A stretch of 64,000 nt of DNA, taken from JADJDM01 sp044352985 (GTDB lineage: Bacteria; Bacteroidota; Bacteroidia; B-17B0; Aurantibacillaceae). The translations under genes were made by a program, and so were the position numbers. The notes under the pieces were generated by a model. The model made no database searches. It was not told the origin of the DNA and worked only from the letters and a program-made list of their open reading frames with translations. The stretch covers positions 124,001 to 188,000 of the forward strand of contig JBILCU010000001.1 in assembly GCA_044352985.1 (NCBI GenBank), in the 5' to 3' direction. The stretch's first letter is position 1, and each line of letters opens with the position of its first letter. Positions 35,953 to 45,859 of the stretch are shown one piece after another.

Positions 35953-36762
35953 TTACAGCGATTGCTCTATTTGTTTTTTAGATTTTACAATTTCATTGTA
36001 AATACCATCCCACAATAATATACGGTGTTTTAATGCTTCAATAGAAGCTATTTCGGCTTCTTTCCATTTTATTTCGTCATTTCCGCACAATAAAGCAGTC
36101 ATTTCGAGCGCTAAATTACTGTGATGATCGCCGTCAACTTCAATATGGCGCTCTAAATAATATTTTAATCCAGAAATATTTTTCGGAAAACGTTGATGTA
36201 AATCCCCAATTAACGATAAAAACATCCCTGGAATTAAATCTTCTCTGCCAAATGTAAATACTGCAGATTGTAAATAATTTTTATTGCTATTAATGATGCT
36301 GAAAGTAAAATTCATGAATTGTTTTGCCTCATTAGGCACATGAGCTACATCAGCAGATTTTTGTAAGGTATTTTTGTTTTTTAATTCGTTAATAAAGTCT
36401 GATATACTTTGTGTAGAAGCTCCAATTTGCTGCATCGCATCAATATACATTTCAAAATGGCTTTTTCGTTTACCTTCCGCATCTACATCGGCTTCTTCTC
36501 CTAGAACTATTTCATTAATTAAATAACGTATATCTGCTTTACCAACAGGAAACCACGGAACTGAAGTGCATGTTAGTTCATTTTGTAAGCTCTTAAGCAA
36601 AGACATAAAATCCCAAACGGCATATACATGGTATTGCATAAAAACGCTTAAATCTTCTATGTTTTCAATAACACGATATACTTTATGATTAATGATTTGC
36701 TCTCGGTAAGGAGCAATTGCTGTTTGAAGATGTTGTATTCTGTCGTTCATCTTTAATTTCAT
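35953..36762 (-). CDS. DUF3050 (heme-oxygenase-like fold) protein
   Basis: 269 residues, all-helical. DUF3050 features: VFMQYHVYAVWDFMSLLKSL, CTSVPWFPVGKADIRYLINE, and the C-terminal ERHIEVDGDHHSNLALEMTA with several His/Glu suited to metal binding. Members are heme-oxygenase-like diiron candidates whose reaction is not established. Start at ATG 36762; ATG 36750 is equally possible. Confidence 0.88.
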   Translation of the reverse strand: MKLKMNDRIQHLQTAIAPYREQIINHKVYRVIENIEDLSVFMQYHVYAVWDFMSLLKSLQNELTCTSVPWFPVGKADIRYLINEIVLGEEADVDAEGKRKSHFEMYIDAMQQIGASTQSISDFINELKNKNTLQKSADVAHVPNEAKQFMNFTFSIINSNKNYLQSAVFTFGREDLIPGMFLSLIGDLHQRFPKNISGLKYYLERHIEVDGDHHSNLALEMTALLCGNDEIKWKEAEIASIEALKHRILLWDGIYNEIVKSKKQIEQSL

Positions 36763-36976
36763 TAGTTAAAACTAAAACACAAATTTAAATAACTCTTTTC
36801 TTATGATGAGTATTTTAATAGCATATAATTTATAAAAATTGAAATTGACTTAATTTTCGTTTCTTTTTATTCAAGAGGGTTAACAATAGTGACACAAAGC
36901 AAAATAAATTTCAAACTAAATCCTACTTTCAATGTCTACAACTTTATTATCTTTAAAAATTAGAATTGTATAAAAA

Positions 36977-38686
36977 ATGGAACAAGAAATAAAATTGAAA
37001 AGATCTTTTGTAAAAAATGATTTACAAATTAATAATTGGTCTGATATAGAAGCATATTACAACGATTTGTTGATTAGAAAAATTGACCATGTTGGTGAAT
37101 TAAAAAAATGGTTAATCGACTGGAGTGAACTTGATGCAATTGTAAGCGAAAATTTTGCTTGGCGTTACATTAAAATGACTTGCGATGCAACAAATCAGGA
37201 TTTAGTAAGTAGTTTTACTTTTTTCACAGAGCATATAGAACCTAAAATAGCTCCAATAGCCAATCAATTACAAAAAAAATTACTTGATTGTTCATTTACT
37301 AAAGAACTTACAGAAAAAGAGTTTTTTGTTTATCTACGGTCTATAAAAAAACATTATGAGCTTTTTAGGGAAGAAAATATTGAGTTGAACACAAAAATAT
37401 CTAATGAATCGCAAAAATATGGTGCTATATCTTCTGCCCAAACTATTGAACACGAAGGGCAACAAATCACCCTTCAAAAAGCTGCAACCTTTTTAAAATC
37501 ACAAGATCGTTCTTTGCGTGAGTCGATTTATAAAAAAATACAAGATCGTAAATCACAAGATGAAAATCAACTTAATGAATTGTTTACACTACTTATTGAA
37601 TTAAGACACAAAGTAGCTTTAAATGCAGGTTTTGAAAATTACCGCGATTATAAATTTCAGGATTTAGGTCGTTTTGATTATAACGTAAAAGATTGTTATG
37701 ATTTTCATACTTCCATTGCAGAGTATATTGTTCCTCTTACCAAAAAAATGGAACAGGAACGAAAAATTAAATTAAATCTGGATGTATATCGTCCTTGGGA
37801 TACTGAGTTTGATGCTGAAGGAAAATCGCCATTAGAACCATTTAAAACAGCCGATGAACTAATTACAAAAACTATTGCTTGTTTTAACCAAATTGATTCT
37901 TTTTTTGGAGAATGCATTCATAAAATGCAAGAAATGAAGCACCTCGATTTGGAATCAAGAGTTGGAAAAGCTCCTGGTGGCTACAACTACCCACTTTATG
38001 AAAGCGGGGCCCCTTTTATTTTTATGAACGCCGTAGGTTCGCACCGCGATATGGTGACAATGGTTCATGAAGGAGGGCATGCCATACATTCATTTTTATG
38101 CAACCCATTATTACTAACTGATTTTAAAAGTACCCCTTCAGAGGTTGCTGAATTGGCAAGTATGGGAATTGAATTAATTTCCATGGAGCATTGGAATGTA
38201 TTTTTTAATTCGGATGAAGAATTAAAAAGAGCAAAAAAAGAACAATTGGAGAAAATTCTTAAAACCTTAAGCTGGATTGCCAGTATAGATAAATTTCAGC
38301 ATTGGATTTATGAAAACCCAACTCATACTATTGAAGAACGAAATAACACTTGGATGGGCATTATTAAGCAATTTGGAACCGGTGAAGTGGACTATTCAGG
38401 ACTGGAAAATAATTTAAAAAGATCTTGGCAAGGGCAATTGCATTTATATGAAGTTCCGTTTTATTACATTGAATACGGAATGGCGCAATTGGGAGCAATA
38501 GCATTATGGAAAAATTATCTAGAAAATCCCAACCAATGTGTTACAAATTATAAAAACGCATTGAGTCATGGTTATACCAGAACCATACCTGAATTATACG
38601 AATTAGCAGGAATAAAATTTGATTTTTCAGGAAAATACGTTCAGCAATTGGCTGAGTTTGTGCTTTCAGAATACAAAAAATTATAA
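36977..38686 (+). CDS. M3-family oligoendopeptidase
   Basis: 569-residue cytoplasmic zinc metallopeptidase of the PepF/M3 type: the catalytic HEGGH (His364, Glu365, His368) within MVTMVHEGGHAIHSF, third ligand Glu in TPSEVAELASMGIELISMEH, and YYIEYGMAQLGA near the end. It cuts short peptides in the cytoplasm. The gene is alone between DUF3050 and the polysaccharide cluster. Confidence 0.93.
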   Translation: MEQEIKLKRSFVKNDLQINNWSDIEAYYNDLLIRKIDHVGELKKWLIDWSELDAIVSENFAWRYIKMTCDATNQDLVSSFTFFTEHIEPKIAPIANQLQKKLLDCSFTKELTEKEFFVYLRSIKKHYELFREENIELNTKISNESQKYGAISSAQTIEHEGQQITLQKAATFLKSQDRSLRESIYKKIQDRKSQDENQLNELFTLLIELRHKVALNAGFENYRDYKFQDLGRFDYNVKDCYDFHTSIAEYIVPLTKKMEQERKIKLNLDVYRPWDTEFDAEGKSPLEPFKTADELITKTIACFNQIDSFFGECIHKMQEMKHLDLESRVGKAPGGYNYPLYESGAPFIFMNAVGSHRDMVTMVHEGGHAIHSFLCNPLLLTDFKSTPSEVAELASMGIELISMEHWNVFFNSDEELKRAKKEQLEKILKTLSWIASIDKFQHWIYENPTHTIEERNNTWMGIIKQFGTGEVDYSGLENNLKRSWQGQLHLYEVPFYYIEYGMAQLGAIALWKNYLENPNQCVTNYKNALSHGYTRTIPELYELAGIKFDFSGKYVQQLAEFVLSEYKKL

Positions 38687-38745
38687 CTAAACTGTTAAAA
38701 TTTAATACTGCTTATTTTTAATTATATTTGAACAATAATTTTAGC

Positions 38746-39501
38746 ATGCGTTTAAAGTCATTTTTTTGTGTATTACTTGCTTTAGTTTTTTTCACTTCGT
38801 GTAAAGTCATTCAACCTAGTTTAATGTTAAAAACTGAAAAGGATTTTCAGTTCAGCAAATTTTCAGACTCCTTGATTCTAGAGAACTACAAAATTGCCCC
38901 TAATGACGAAATTAGTTTAAGGGTATTTGCAAATGATGGTTTTAAATTAATTGATATAACTACACAATCAACAGGTGCAATTGCTAGAAATACAATAGAT
39001 GAAATTGTAGACCAGACAGGAATGATTAAATTACCTCTTATTGGTAAAGTTAAACTAAGCGGGATGACTTTAAGACAAGCTCAAGCTTTTTTAGAAAAAG
39101 AATATGAATCCCAGTATATAAAACCATTTATTCAGTTAAGAATTATTAATAAACGAGTAATAGTTTTTCCTGGAACAGTAGGTGCAGCTAGGGTAGTTAA
39201 TTTAGTAAACAACAACACAACACTTTTTGAAGCCATAGCTATGGCTGGCGGCATCAGTACTGATGGGAAAGCCTATAGAATTAAATTAATCAGAAGGCCT
39301 TCTCCTGAAGATAAACCGGAGGTTTTTTTAATAGATTTATCAACAATTGATGGAGTTAAAGCAGGTAATACAACAGTACTTGCAAATGATATAATTTATG
39401 TTGAACCTCGTCCTAGATTTGGCCAAAAAGTATTGCAAGAAATTACTCCCTACCTGTCCATCATAACAACATCTCTTACCTTATTTTTACTTTTGAAATA
39501 A
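38746..39501 (+). CDS. Wza-like polysaccharide export lipoprotein
   Basis: 251 residues from ATG 38746; the TTG at 38728 is part of a promoter-like box (TATATTTG, 38723-38730). Lipobox LVFFTSC-K. Poly_export domain (NYKIAPNDEISLRVFANDGF ... DQTGMIKLPLIGKVKLSGMT), an SLBB motif (VFPGTVGAARVVNLVNNNTT), and a C-terminal membrane helix (LSIITTSLTLFLLL). Forms the periplasmic/outer-membrane part of a capsule or exopolysaccharide exporter, with the kinase encoded next. Confidence 0.92.
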   Translation: MRLKSFFCVLLALVFFTSCKVIQPSLMLKTEKDFQFSKFSDSLILENYKIAPNDEISLRVFANDGFKLIDITTQSTGAIARNTIDEIVDQTGMIKLPLIGKVKLSGMTLRQAQAFLEKEYESQYIKPFIQLRIINKRVIVFPGTVGAARVVNLVNNNTTLFEAIAMAGGISTDGKAYRIKLIRRPSPEDKPEVFLIDLSTIDGVKAGNTTVLANDIIYVEPRPRFGQKVLQEITPYLSIITTSLTLFLLLK

Positions 39502-39508
39502 TTCTTAA

Positions 39509-41944
39509 ATGATTAAAGATATTGAAAATCAAAAGAATCTTATTGTTGATCAATACAAAGATCGATTAGTAAAATTCAGTAATGATTTTGAACTAGGCTT
39601 ATTCTTGCATGTTTTTAGAAAATCGATTTGGTGGATAGTATTGTTTTTTACGCTCTCATTTATTGGAGTGTTTGCTTACATAAGGTATTCAGAAACAATA
39701 TACAATTCAAAAACCATAATTCAACTTTCTAAACAGGATAAAGCAAATGAAATTTTACAAGTTGGATCGGGATTTGAAAACAATAATAAATTAGCCGAAG
39801 CTATAGAAATATTAAAATCTCAAGTGTTTTTAAAACGTGTAGCCGACCGTTTAAATATGCCCGTTTCTTATTTTAATGAGGGAACTTTTAAAAATTATGA
39901 ACTTTATAAGTCATCGCCTTATCTAGTAAATGCTAAAATCAAAAACAATATTTGGGAAAACAATCCTATTTATATTTCAATTGATAAGGATTCGAAAAAA
40001 GTTACTATAGTATTAGGTAAAACCAAAATAAAATCTGTTAACTTTAATTTAAACGAGTGGTTTAGAAATAATGAAATAGAATTGAGTATAACTTTAAATC
40101 CATTTATTAAAGCCAACGAAGCCTGGTTCAGTTTAAAAAAATTAGATAAGCCCTACTTTATTATTAATTCAGAATCAAGCAATTTAAATCTAATAAAATC
40201 AAACTTAGATGTTAAAGTAATAAATGATCAATCTCAGTCTATTTCAATTGATGTTAAAAATACAGATCCAACAAAAGCAGCTGATGTAGCTAATGCGATT
40301 GCAGAGGAATTTCAAATTTATGGTATTGAAAAAGAAAGTGAGAGTTCTAAAAAAATATTGGATTTTATTGATCAGCAACTTAATTCAGTTTTTTATGATT
40401 TGAAACAATCAGAAAGTAACATTGAAGATTTTAGAAAAAAATACAATTATTCATCGGATGATAATTTTAAAATGAATTCATATACTAGATTTTCAAAATT
40501 GGAAGATCAATTATTGAAAATAGAGCTAGATGAAATGGTGCTTTCAGATTTGCAGAAAGATTTACAAAAAAACAAAAGCATTGATTCTTATTTATTATTA
40601 TCACTTTTAGCGGGATCTGAAGAGGAAAGCTCTATTCGTTCGGTTACATCTGAGTTAAAAAAACTATCCGTAGAAAAAGAAAATCTTCTTTACAATTTAA
40701 CGCCCGGTAGTGAGGCAGTAAAACAAATTAACAACCAAATTGAAATTCAGAAAAAGGTTTTGTTTGAAAGCATTAATTCGTACAGAAATAAATTAAAAAC
40801 AAAATACACAAACTTAAAAAGTAAGTCAAACGAAGTTTCTAGTGGAATTGATGCTCAACCTGACAGAGAGATGGAATATTCTCGTTTAATGCGCATGTTT
40901 AATATAAACGAGAAATATTACACTTTGTTGTTGGAGAAAAAAACAGAGTTTTCTATTTCAAATGCCGGATTTGTATCTAAAACTAATGTCTTAGAATCGG
41001 CAATTCCAAACTTTACCCCTTCATCTCCAAGTAAAAAATCAGCTATTTCAGTTGGAATTATACTTGCTTTTTTAATGAGTTTACTGTTATTAAGTATTAG
41101 GTATTTTTTAAATGACCAATTACTTTCATTAAACGAAATAGTTAAACATACAAGAGCAAGTGTTCCTACCCTCGGAATAGTTCCGATTTATGAAAGTGAT
41201 GTTGATGTTTCACAATTAATTATTCAAAACAATCCAAAATCAATTATTTCGGAATCATTCCGTACAATAAGATCAAACCTTCAATTTATTTCAAACACAG
41301 AAGGGCCAAAACTTGCAGCACTAACCTCAACCGTATCTGGAGAAGGAAAAACTTTTGTTGCATTGAATATTGCGGGAATCGTTGCTTATACCGGAAAAAA
41401 AGTATTGATAATTGACTTGGACATGAGAAAGCCAAAAATCCACAAGGGCTTTGGCGTTCAAAACGAAAAAGGAATATCTACCATTTTAATTGGAATAAAT
41501 AACATTGAAGAATGTGTTCAAAAAACAGTCATTCCTACTCTTGATTTTATTACTTCTGGGCCAGAACCTCCAAATCCTTCTGAGTTGATAATTAGCACTA
41601 AAATGACTGATTTACTTAACGAACTTAAAAAAAGATATGATTTTATTGTAATTGATAATCCTCCAATTGGATTAGTGTCTGATGCATTACCAATATTAAA
41701 ACAAGTTGATTATCCAATTTTTATTTTCCGTTCTGAATATTCTAAAAAAAGTTATATTCAAATTTTAGACCGTCTTAAGAATGAAAGTAATGTATCTAAT
41801 ATATCCGTTATTTTAAATGCGGTAAATATAAAACATGCTGGATATGGTTATAACTACGGTTACGGATACGGGTACGGTTATACTCAAAACTATGGTTATT
41901 ATACAGAAGACGCAACGAAAAAGCGAAATAAAAAGAAAAAATAA
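39509..41944 (+). CDS. Wzc-like tyrosine autokinase / polysaccharide co-polymerase
   Basis: 811 residues. N-terminal Wzz domain with membrane helix ~45-65 (WWIVLFFTLSFIGVFAYI), a long periplasmic coiled-coil region (GNVR type), second membrane helix near residue 515, then a BY-kinase domain: Walker A TSTVSGEGKTF (~606-616), Walker A' IIDLDMRKPK, Walker B FIVIDNPPIG. The tail (YGYNYGYGYGYGYTQNYGYY) is very tyrosine-rich, the autophosphorylation site in these kinases. It controls chain length and export, with the Wza-like lipoprotein 7 bp upstream. Confidence 0.93.
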   Translation: MIKDIENQKNLIVDQYKDRLVKFSNDFELGLFLHVFRKSIWWIVLFFTLSFIGVFAYIRYSETIYNSKTIIQLSKQDKANEILQVGSGFENNNKLAEAIEILKSQVFLKRVADRLNMPVSYFNEGTFKNYELYKSSPYLVNAKIKNNIWENNPIYISIDKDSKKVTIVLGKTKIKSVNFNLNEWFRNNEIELSITLNPFIKANEAWFSLKKLDKPYFIINSESSNLNLIKSNLDVKVINDQSQSISIDVKNTDPTKAADVANAIAEEFQIYGIEKESESSKKILDFIDQQLNSVFYDLKQSESNIEDFRKKYNYSSDDNFKMNSYTRFSKLEDQLLKIELDEMVLSDLQKDLQKNKSIDSYLLLSLLAGSEEESSIRSVTSELKKLSVEKENLLYNLTPGSEAVKQINNQIEIQKKVLFESINSYRNKLKTKYTNLKSKSNEVSSGIDAQPDREMEYSRLMRMFNINEKYYTLLLEKKTEFSISNAGFVSKTNVLESAIPNFTPSSPSKKSAISVGIILAFLMSLLLLSIRYFLNDQLLSLNEIVKHTRASVPTLGIVPIYESDVDVSQLIIQNNPKSIISESFRTIRSNLQFISNTEGPKLAALTSTVSGEGKTFVALNIAGIVAYTGKKVLIIDLDMRKPKIHKGFGVQNEKGISTILIGINNIEECVQKTVIPTLDFITSGPEPPNPSELIISTKMTDLLNELKKRYDFIVIDNPPIGLVSDALPILKQVDYPIFIFRSEYSKKSYIQILDRLKNESNVSNISVILNAVNIKHAGYGYNYGYGYGYGYTQNYGYYTEDATKKRNKKKK

Positions 41945-41947
41945 ACT

Positions 41948-42490
41948 ATGAATTTTATAAGCACTCCTATTAACGATTTATTTATTATTCAACCTAGAGT
42001 TTTTGAAGATGGAAGGGGTCATTTTTTTGAAAGTTATACCAACAAATCTTTTGAAGAAAATGGGATTCAGATAAATTTTGTACAAGATAATCAATCATTA
42101 TCACAAAAAAATGTAGTTAGAGGTTTGCATTTTCAAGCCCCACCTTTTGCGCAAGGGAAATTAGTTAGAGTAATACAAGGTGCAGTGCTCGATGTTGTAG
42201 TCGATATTCGTAAAAATTCCTCTACCTATGGACAACATTATTGTTTGGAATTAAATGAAAAAAACAAAACCATGCTTTGGATTCCTGAAGGATTTGCCCA
42301 TGGTTTTTCTACATTGGAAGATAATACTATTTTTTCATACAAATGCACTAATTACTATAATAAAGCTTCTGAAGGATGTGTGTTATGGAACGATCACGAT
42401 TTAAAAATTAATTGGAAAGTAGATCAACCACTTCTTTCTGAAAAAGATCTTTTAGGTGTGCCTATTCGTGACTTTAATTCTCCATTCTAA
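41948..42490 (+). CDS. rfbC: dTDP-4-dehydrorhamnose 3,5-epimerase
   Basis: 180 residues, cupin fold. Family order: PRVFEDGRGHFFESYTNKSF, FVQDNQSLSQKNVVRGLHFQ (catalytic His in RGLHFQ), VVDIRKNSSTYGQ, WIPEGFAHGF. Converts dTDP-4-keto-6-deoxyglucose to the rhamnose epimer, implying 6-deoxy sugars in the polysaccharide. The rest of the rhamnose pathway is not in the window. Spaced 3 bp after the kinase. Confidence 0.93.
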   Translation: MNFISTPINDLFIIQPRVFEDGRGHFFESYTNKSFEENGIQINFVQDNQSLSQKNVVRGLHFQAPPFAQGKLVRVIQGAVLDVVVDIRKNSSTYGQHYCLELNEKNKTMLWIPEGFAHGFSTLEDNTIFSYKCTNYYNKASEGCVLWNDHDLKINWKVDQPLLSEKDLLGVPIRDFNSPF

Positions 42491-42494
42491 AATT

Positions 42495-43592
42495 ATGCAG
42501 ATTAATAAAGATAATATAACATTATTGTCTCTGATTTTATTTTCGGGCTCATTGATTTTTTCAAGCCTTATTAATAATTTGTTACTACACTTCTCTAAAA
42601 ATTTAGGAACAAGAAAAAAAGATGGATTTCAAATCAGGTGGAACTCCACATCTAAACCTGCACTTGGAGGTATCTCATTTTACTTTATTTTTTTAATATC
42701 GTTTATTTCTATGATGTTTGTTTTTGATAAAAACAATTATTTTACTGCAATTAATAATTTAGGGATTCTTGCCGCATTAAGTATCGCTTTTGTTATGGGA
42801 CTTGCAGATGACGCATACGACACCAAGCCTCTCATAAAATTTCTTGCCCAGTTTATATGCGCAATTATTTTGATTTTAACCGGAACCAAAATTAATTGTT
42901 TTGGCAACGAACTTTGTAGTTATACCATTACTATATTATGGATTATTGGATTAATGAATTCGGTTAATATGCTTGACAATATGGATGCTATAACCTCAAT
43001 AGTTGCAGCAGGCATTATGCTTTTTATTTCAATTTTAACGCTAACTAATGAACAATTTTTTGCCCCTATTTCCATTTTAACGATTGCCATGTTAGGTTCA
43101 ATTATTGGATTCTTATTTTTTAACTGGTACCCATCTAAAATGTTTATGGGCGACACTGGAAGTCAGTTTTTAGGTGCATTTTTGGCTATAATTGGCATTG
43201 ATTATTGCTGGAATGCAACCGCATTAATGAATGTTGATATATCGCTATTAGCAAGTTGGCAAAATCAATTAAAAGGATTTTTGATTGTTGCATGTGTTTT
43301 TATTATGCCGATTTCGGATACAATTACCGTGGTTATAAATCGTATGGCAGAAGGCAAATCTCCATTTATTGGGGGCAAAGATCATACTACTCACCATTTA
43401 TTTTATAAAGGTTTATCCGAAAAAAAAATAGCTGTTCTTTTTTTACTACTTACACTATTAGGTAGCTACATCAGTTATTTTATTATTATCGATAAGCATT
43501 GGAGTGCTGTTAAATTTTTAATGTTTTCACTTTATCCATTAAGTGTATTTACAATTCTGTTTTCAATTACCAGAAAAAAAAGAACCTTTTAA
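42495..43592 (+). CDS. undecaprenyl-phosphate sugar-1-phosphate transferase (WecA/MraY family)
   Basis: 365 residues from ATG 42495, about 10 membrane helices. Family motifs: KPALGGISF, the first acidic loop GLADDAYDTKPLIKF, NSVNMLDNMDAI (catalytic Asp cluster), MFMGDTGSQFLG and HTTHHL. It loads the first sugar onto the lipid carrier to begin O-antigen or exopolysaccharide chains. MraY is unlikely given the sugar gene context. Ends the cluster of four. Confidence 0.9.
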   Translation: MQINKDNITLLSLILFSGSLIFSSLINNLLLHFSKNLGTRKKDGFQIRWNSTSKPALGGISFYFIFLISFISMMFVFDKNNYFTAINNLGILAALSIAFVMGLADDAYDTKPLIKFLAQFICAIILILTGTKINCFGNELCSYTITILWIIGLMNSVNMLDNMDAITSIVAAGIMLFISILTLTNEQFFAPISILTIAMLGSIIGFLFFNWYPSKMFMGDTGSQFLGAFLAIIGIDYCWNATALMNVDISLLASWQNQLKGFLIVACVFIMPISDTITVVINRMAEGKSPFIGGKDHTTHHLFYKGLSEKKIAVLFLLLTLLGSYISYFIIIDKHWSAVKFLMFSLYPLSVFTILFSITRKKRTF

Positions 43593-43694
43593 TAAAAATT
43601 ATAATTTTATTATTTATTTTTTAGCATTGTGAATAAACCATTTGCAAATAATGATAAAATAATATAATTAGGTGATAGCGTATATAATAAAAAA

Positions 43695-44792
43695 ATGAAA
43701 AATTATAATTACATATTCGGTTATAAATCTCTACTTTTTTTCGTATTTCTTTTTATATATCAGAGTAAGAATTTTGCCCAGAATGATTCATCTGGAGTTT
43801 TAAAAATTGGCGGATATGCAGAAGTTTATTATTCCTACGACTTCTCTAAGCCAAGTAATCACGAAAAGCCTGAGTTTATATATAATCATAAAAGACACAA
43901 TGAATTAAATGTTAATTTACTCCTTTTGAAAGCAAATTATACTAACGATTGGTTAAGTGCAAATTTAGGATGGATGAAAGGAAACTATGCTCAATATAAT
44001 CTAGCGGCTGAGCCTTCTGATTTAAGAGGCATTTATGAAGCAAATATTGGTTTTGCATTAAACAAGAAAAAAACCGTGAAACTAGAAACAGGAGTTTTAC
44101 CATCACATATAGGATTTGAAAGTGCAATTGGAGCTGATTGTTTTACCTTAACCCGTTCACTAGTTGCCGAAAACTCACCTTATTTTGAAACAGGAATAAA
44201 ATTAAGTGGTGAAACCGAAAACAAGAAATGGTTTTTTGCGGGATTAATTTTAAACGGATGGCAAAAAATGCAGCGGACCCCAAATGAAGAACAGCCTTCT
44301 TATGGCTTGCAAATTCAATATAAACCAAGTAATAAATTAACAGTAAATTATTCGAATTTCTTTGGACAAACTCAACCTGATACTTCAACTATTTATAGGT
44401 TTTATCATAACCTATATTTAATCTCTGAATTAAACACAAAATCTTCAATTATCTTATCCTGTGATGTAGGGGTTGACAAAAAAACTACAAAGAAATCCTA
44501 TACATGGATTGTTCCTGTTTGTATAATAAAAACTAAACTTTCTAGTAACTCATCTATTAGCTTTAGAACGGAGTACTTTAATGACCCTGATAAAGTAATT
44601 TTATCTCTTGTTAATGGTAAAGAAGCGCGAGTTTTTGGCTCATCAATAAATCTGGATAAACGGATTCATGAAAGATTGCTTTTGCGCTTTGAAGCAAAAC
44701 ATTATTATGCTTCAGAGAAAATTTTCATTATTAATAATCAAGCAAACAACAATAATTACACTTTTACAAGTGCTCTTTGTTTTCAATTTTAA
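43695..44792 (+). CDS. outer-membrane beta-barrel porin (OmpL-like, BBP2 type)
   Basis: 365 residues with a signal peptide (LLFFVFLFIYQSKNFAQ). Barrel opening LKIGGYAEVYYSYDF, alternating strands (VKLETGVLPSHIGFES, ETGIKLSGETENKKWFFAGL) and a terminal aromatic residue (LCFQF), as required for outer-membrane insertion. Matches the BBP2/OmpL-like porins of Bacteroidota; solute unknown. It follows the polysaccharide genes by 102 bp and may be independent. Confidence 0.82.
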   Translation: MKNYNYIFGYKSLLFFVFLFIYQSKNFAQNDSSGVLKIGGYAEVYYSYDFSKPSNHEKPEFIYNHKRHNELNVNLLLLKANYTNDWLSANLGWMKGNYAQYNLAAEPSDLRGIYEANIGFALNKKKTVKLETGVLPSHIGFESAIGADCFTLTRSLVAENSPYFETGIKLSGETENKKWFFAGLILNGWQKMQRTPNEEQPSYGLQIQYKPSNKLTVNYSNFFGQTQPDTSTIYRFYHNLYLISELNTKSSIILSCDVGVDKKTTKKSYTWIVPVCIIKTKLSSNSSISFRTEYFNDPDKVILSLVNGKEARVFGSSINLDKRIHERLLLRFEAKHYYASEKIFIINNQANNNNYTFTSALCFQF

Positions 44793-44793
44793 A

Positions 44794-45219
44794 TTATTGA
44801 TTTTTCCTTTTGAAAAAATCAATAGCTAATTGATAACCAATCAATCCAAATCCTGAAATGCTTCCCGCACAATTTTTACCCATATAAGAAACATGACGGT
44901 AATCTTCGCGAGAAAAAACATTTGAAATATGCACTTCAATTACAGGCGTTTTAATTGCTGCAACAGCATCTGCAATAGCAATTGATGTATGAGTATAAGC
45001 TCCTGCATTTAATATGATGCCATTATAGCTAAAGCCACATTCATGTAACTTATTGATTAATTCGCCCTCTACATTACTTTGAAAATAATCCAATGATAGT
45101 GTTGAGTTTTGATTTTTTAGATCTTGAATGTAATCTGAAAATGAAGTGTTCCCGTATATACTTGGCTCTCGTGTGCCCAGTAAATTTAAATTGGGACCGT
45201 TAATTATAATTAATTGCAT
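44794..45219 (-). CDS. aroQ: type II 3-dehydroquinate dehydratase
   Basis: 141 residues, the usual dodecamer-forming size. Third step of the shikimate pathway: dehydrates 3-dehydroquinate. Motifs: INGPNLNLLGTREPSIYG (Tyr and Arg of the lid), LNAGAYTHTSIAIADA, VIEVHISNVFSREDYRHVSY (catalytic His). Converges with the porin gene (1-bp gap). Confidence 0.95.
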   Translation of the reverse strand: MQLIIINGPNLNLLGTREPSIYGNTSFSDYIQDLKNQNSTLSLDYFQSNVEGELINKLHECGFSYNGIILNAGAYTHTSIAIADAVAAIKTPVIEVHISNVFSREDYRHVSYMGKNCAGSISGFGLIGYQLAIDFFKRKNQ

Positions 45220-45228
45220 ATTGTAAAA

Positions 45229-45804
45229 CTAAAAATTAATATTAAATCCTGCTCTGTAAACAAGCGGTGAATTAAATGGCCCGTAAGTGTAAGGCGAATT
45301 TGGAGTAGGAATAAATTCATACATGATTAATAGATAATAACACGTATTTAAGCTTAACTCGTTCCTGATGCCTAAACCGGCTAAATTTACATCTGCTATA
45401 GTGCGAGTTGCTTTACCAATTGAAAAATTATCCGGAACACTTAAAACATCATATTCAGCTTGTAAAAACAAATATGGTAGTGGTTTTATTCTAATAAAAC
45501 TTCCTAAGCCATAAAAAGTATATTTATAAACGAAGTTTATATCCCTTACAGTTATATTGGTAAAAATCCCTTGCAGCCCAACGCTTAAATATTTGTTAAA
45601 CTTATAGCCTACATTTGGTGACAAGTCAATCAAACTTCCATTGCCAGTAAATTGAATGCCTAAATTACCACCAAAGTATAAACTGTCTTTCCAAGAAATT
45701 TGGGGTTTAATTTTAGCTGGTCTGATTTTTTGAGAGCCTTGCCCAAAAAGCATGCTGATGCTAAAAAAAATGAAGGTTAAAAAAAATAAGTATCTTCTAA
45801 ACAT
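45229..45804 (-). CDS. hypothetical outer-membrane beta-barrel protein
   Basis: 191 residues with a signal peptide (TFIFFSISMLFGQ). Barrel-like strands (LYFGGNLGIQFTGNGSLIDL, YKFNKYLSVGLQGIF, LPYLFLQAEYDVLSV) and an end YRAGFNINF ending in Phe fit a small 8-strand barrel. No family is recognised beyond that. 9 bp upstream of aroQ on the same strand. Confidence 0.7.
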   Translation of the reverse strand: MFRRYLFFLTFIFFSISMLFGQGSQKIRPAKIKPQISWKDSLYFGGNLGIQFTGNGSLIDLSPNVGYKFNKYLSVGLQGIFTNITVRDINFVYKYTFYGLGSFIRIKPLPYLFLQAEYDVLSVPDNFSIGKATRTIADVNLAGLGIRNELSLNTCYYLLIMYEFIPTPNSPYTYGPFNSPLVYRAGFNINF

Positions 45805-45859
45805 TTAAGTGTAAATTTACTAAAATTCATTTCTAAAAAGAATTAAGATTTATTTGTTT

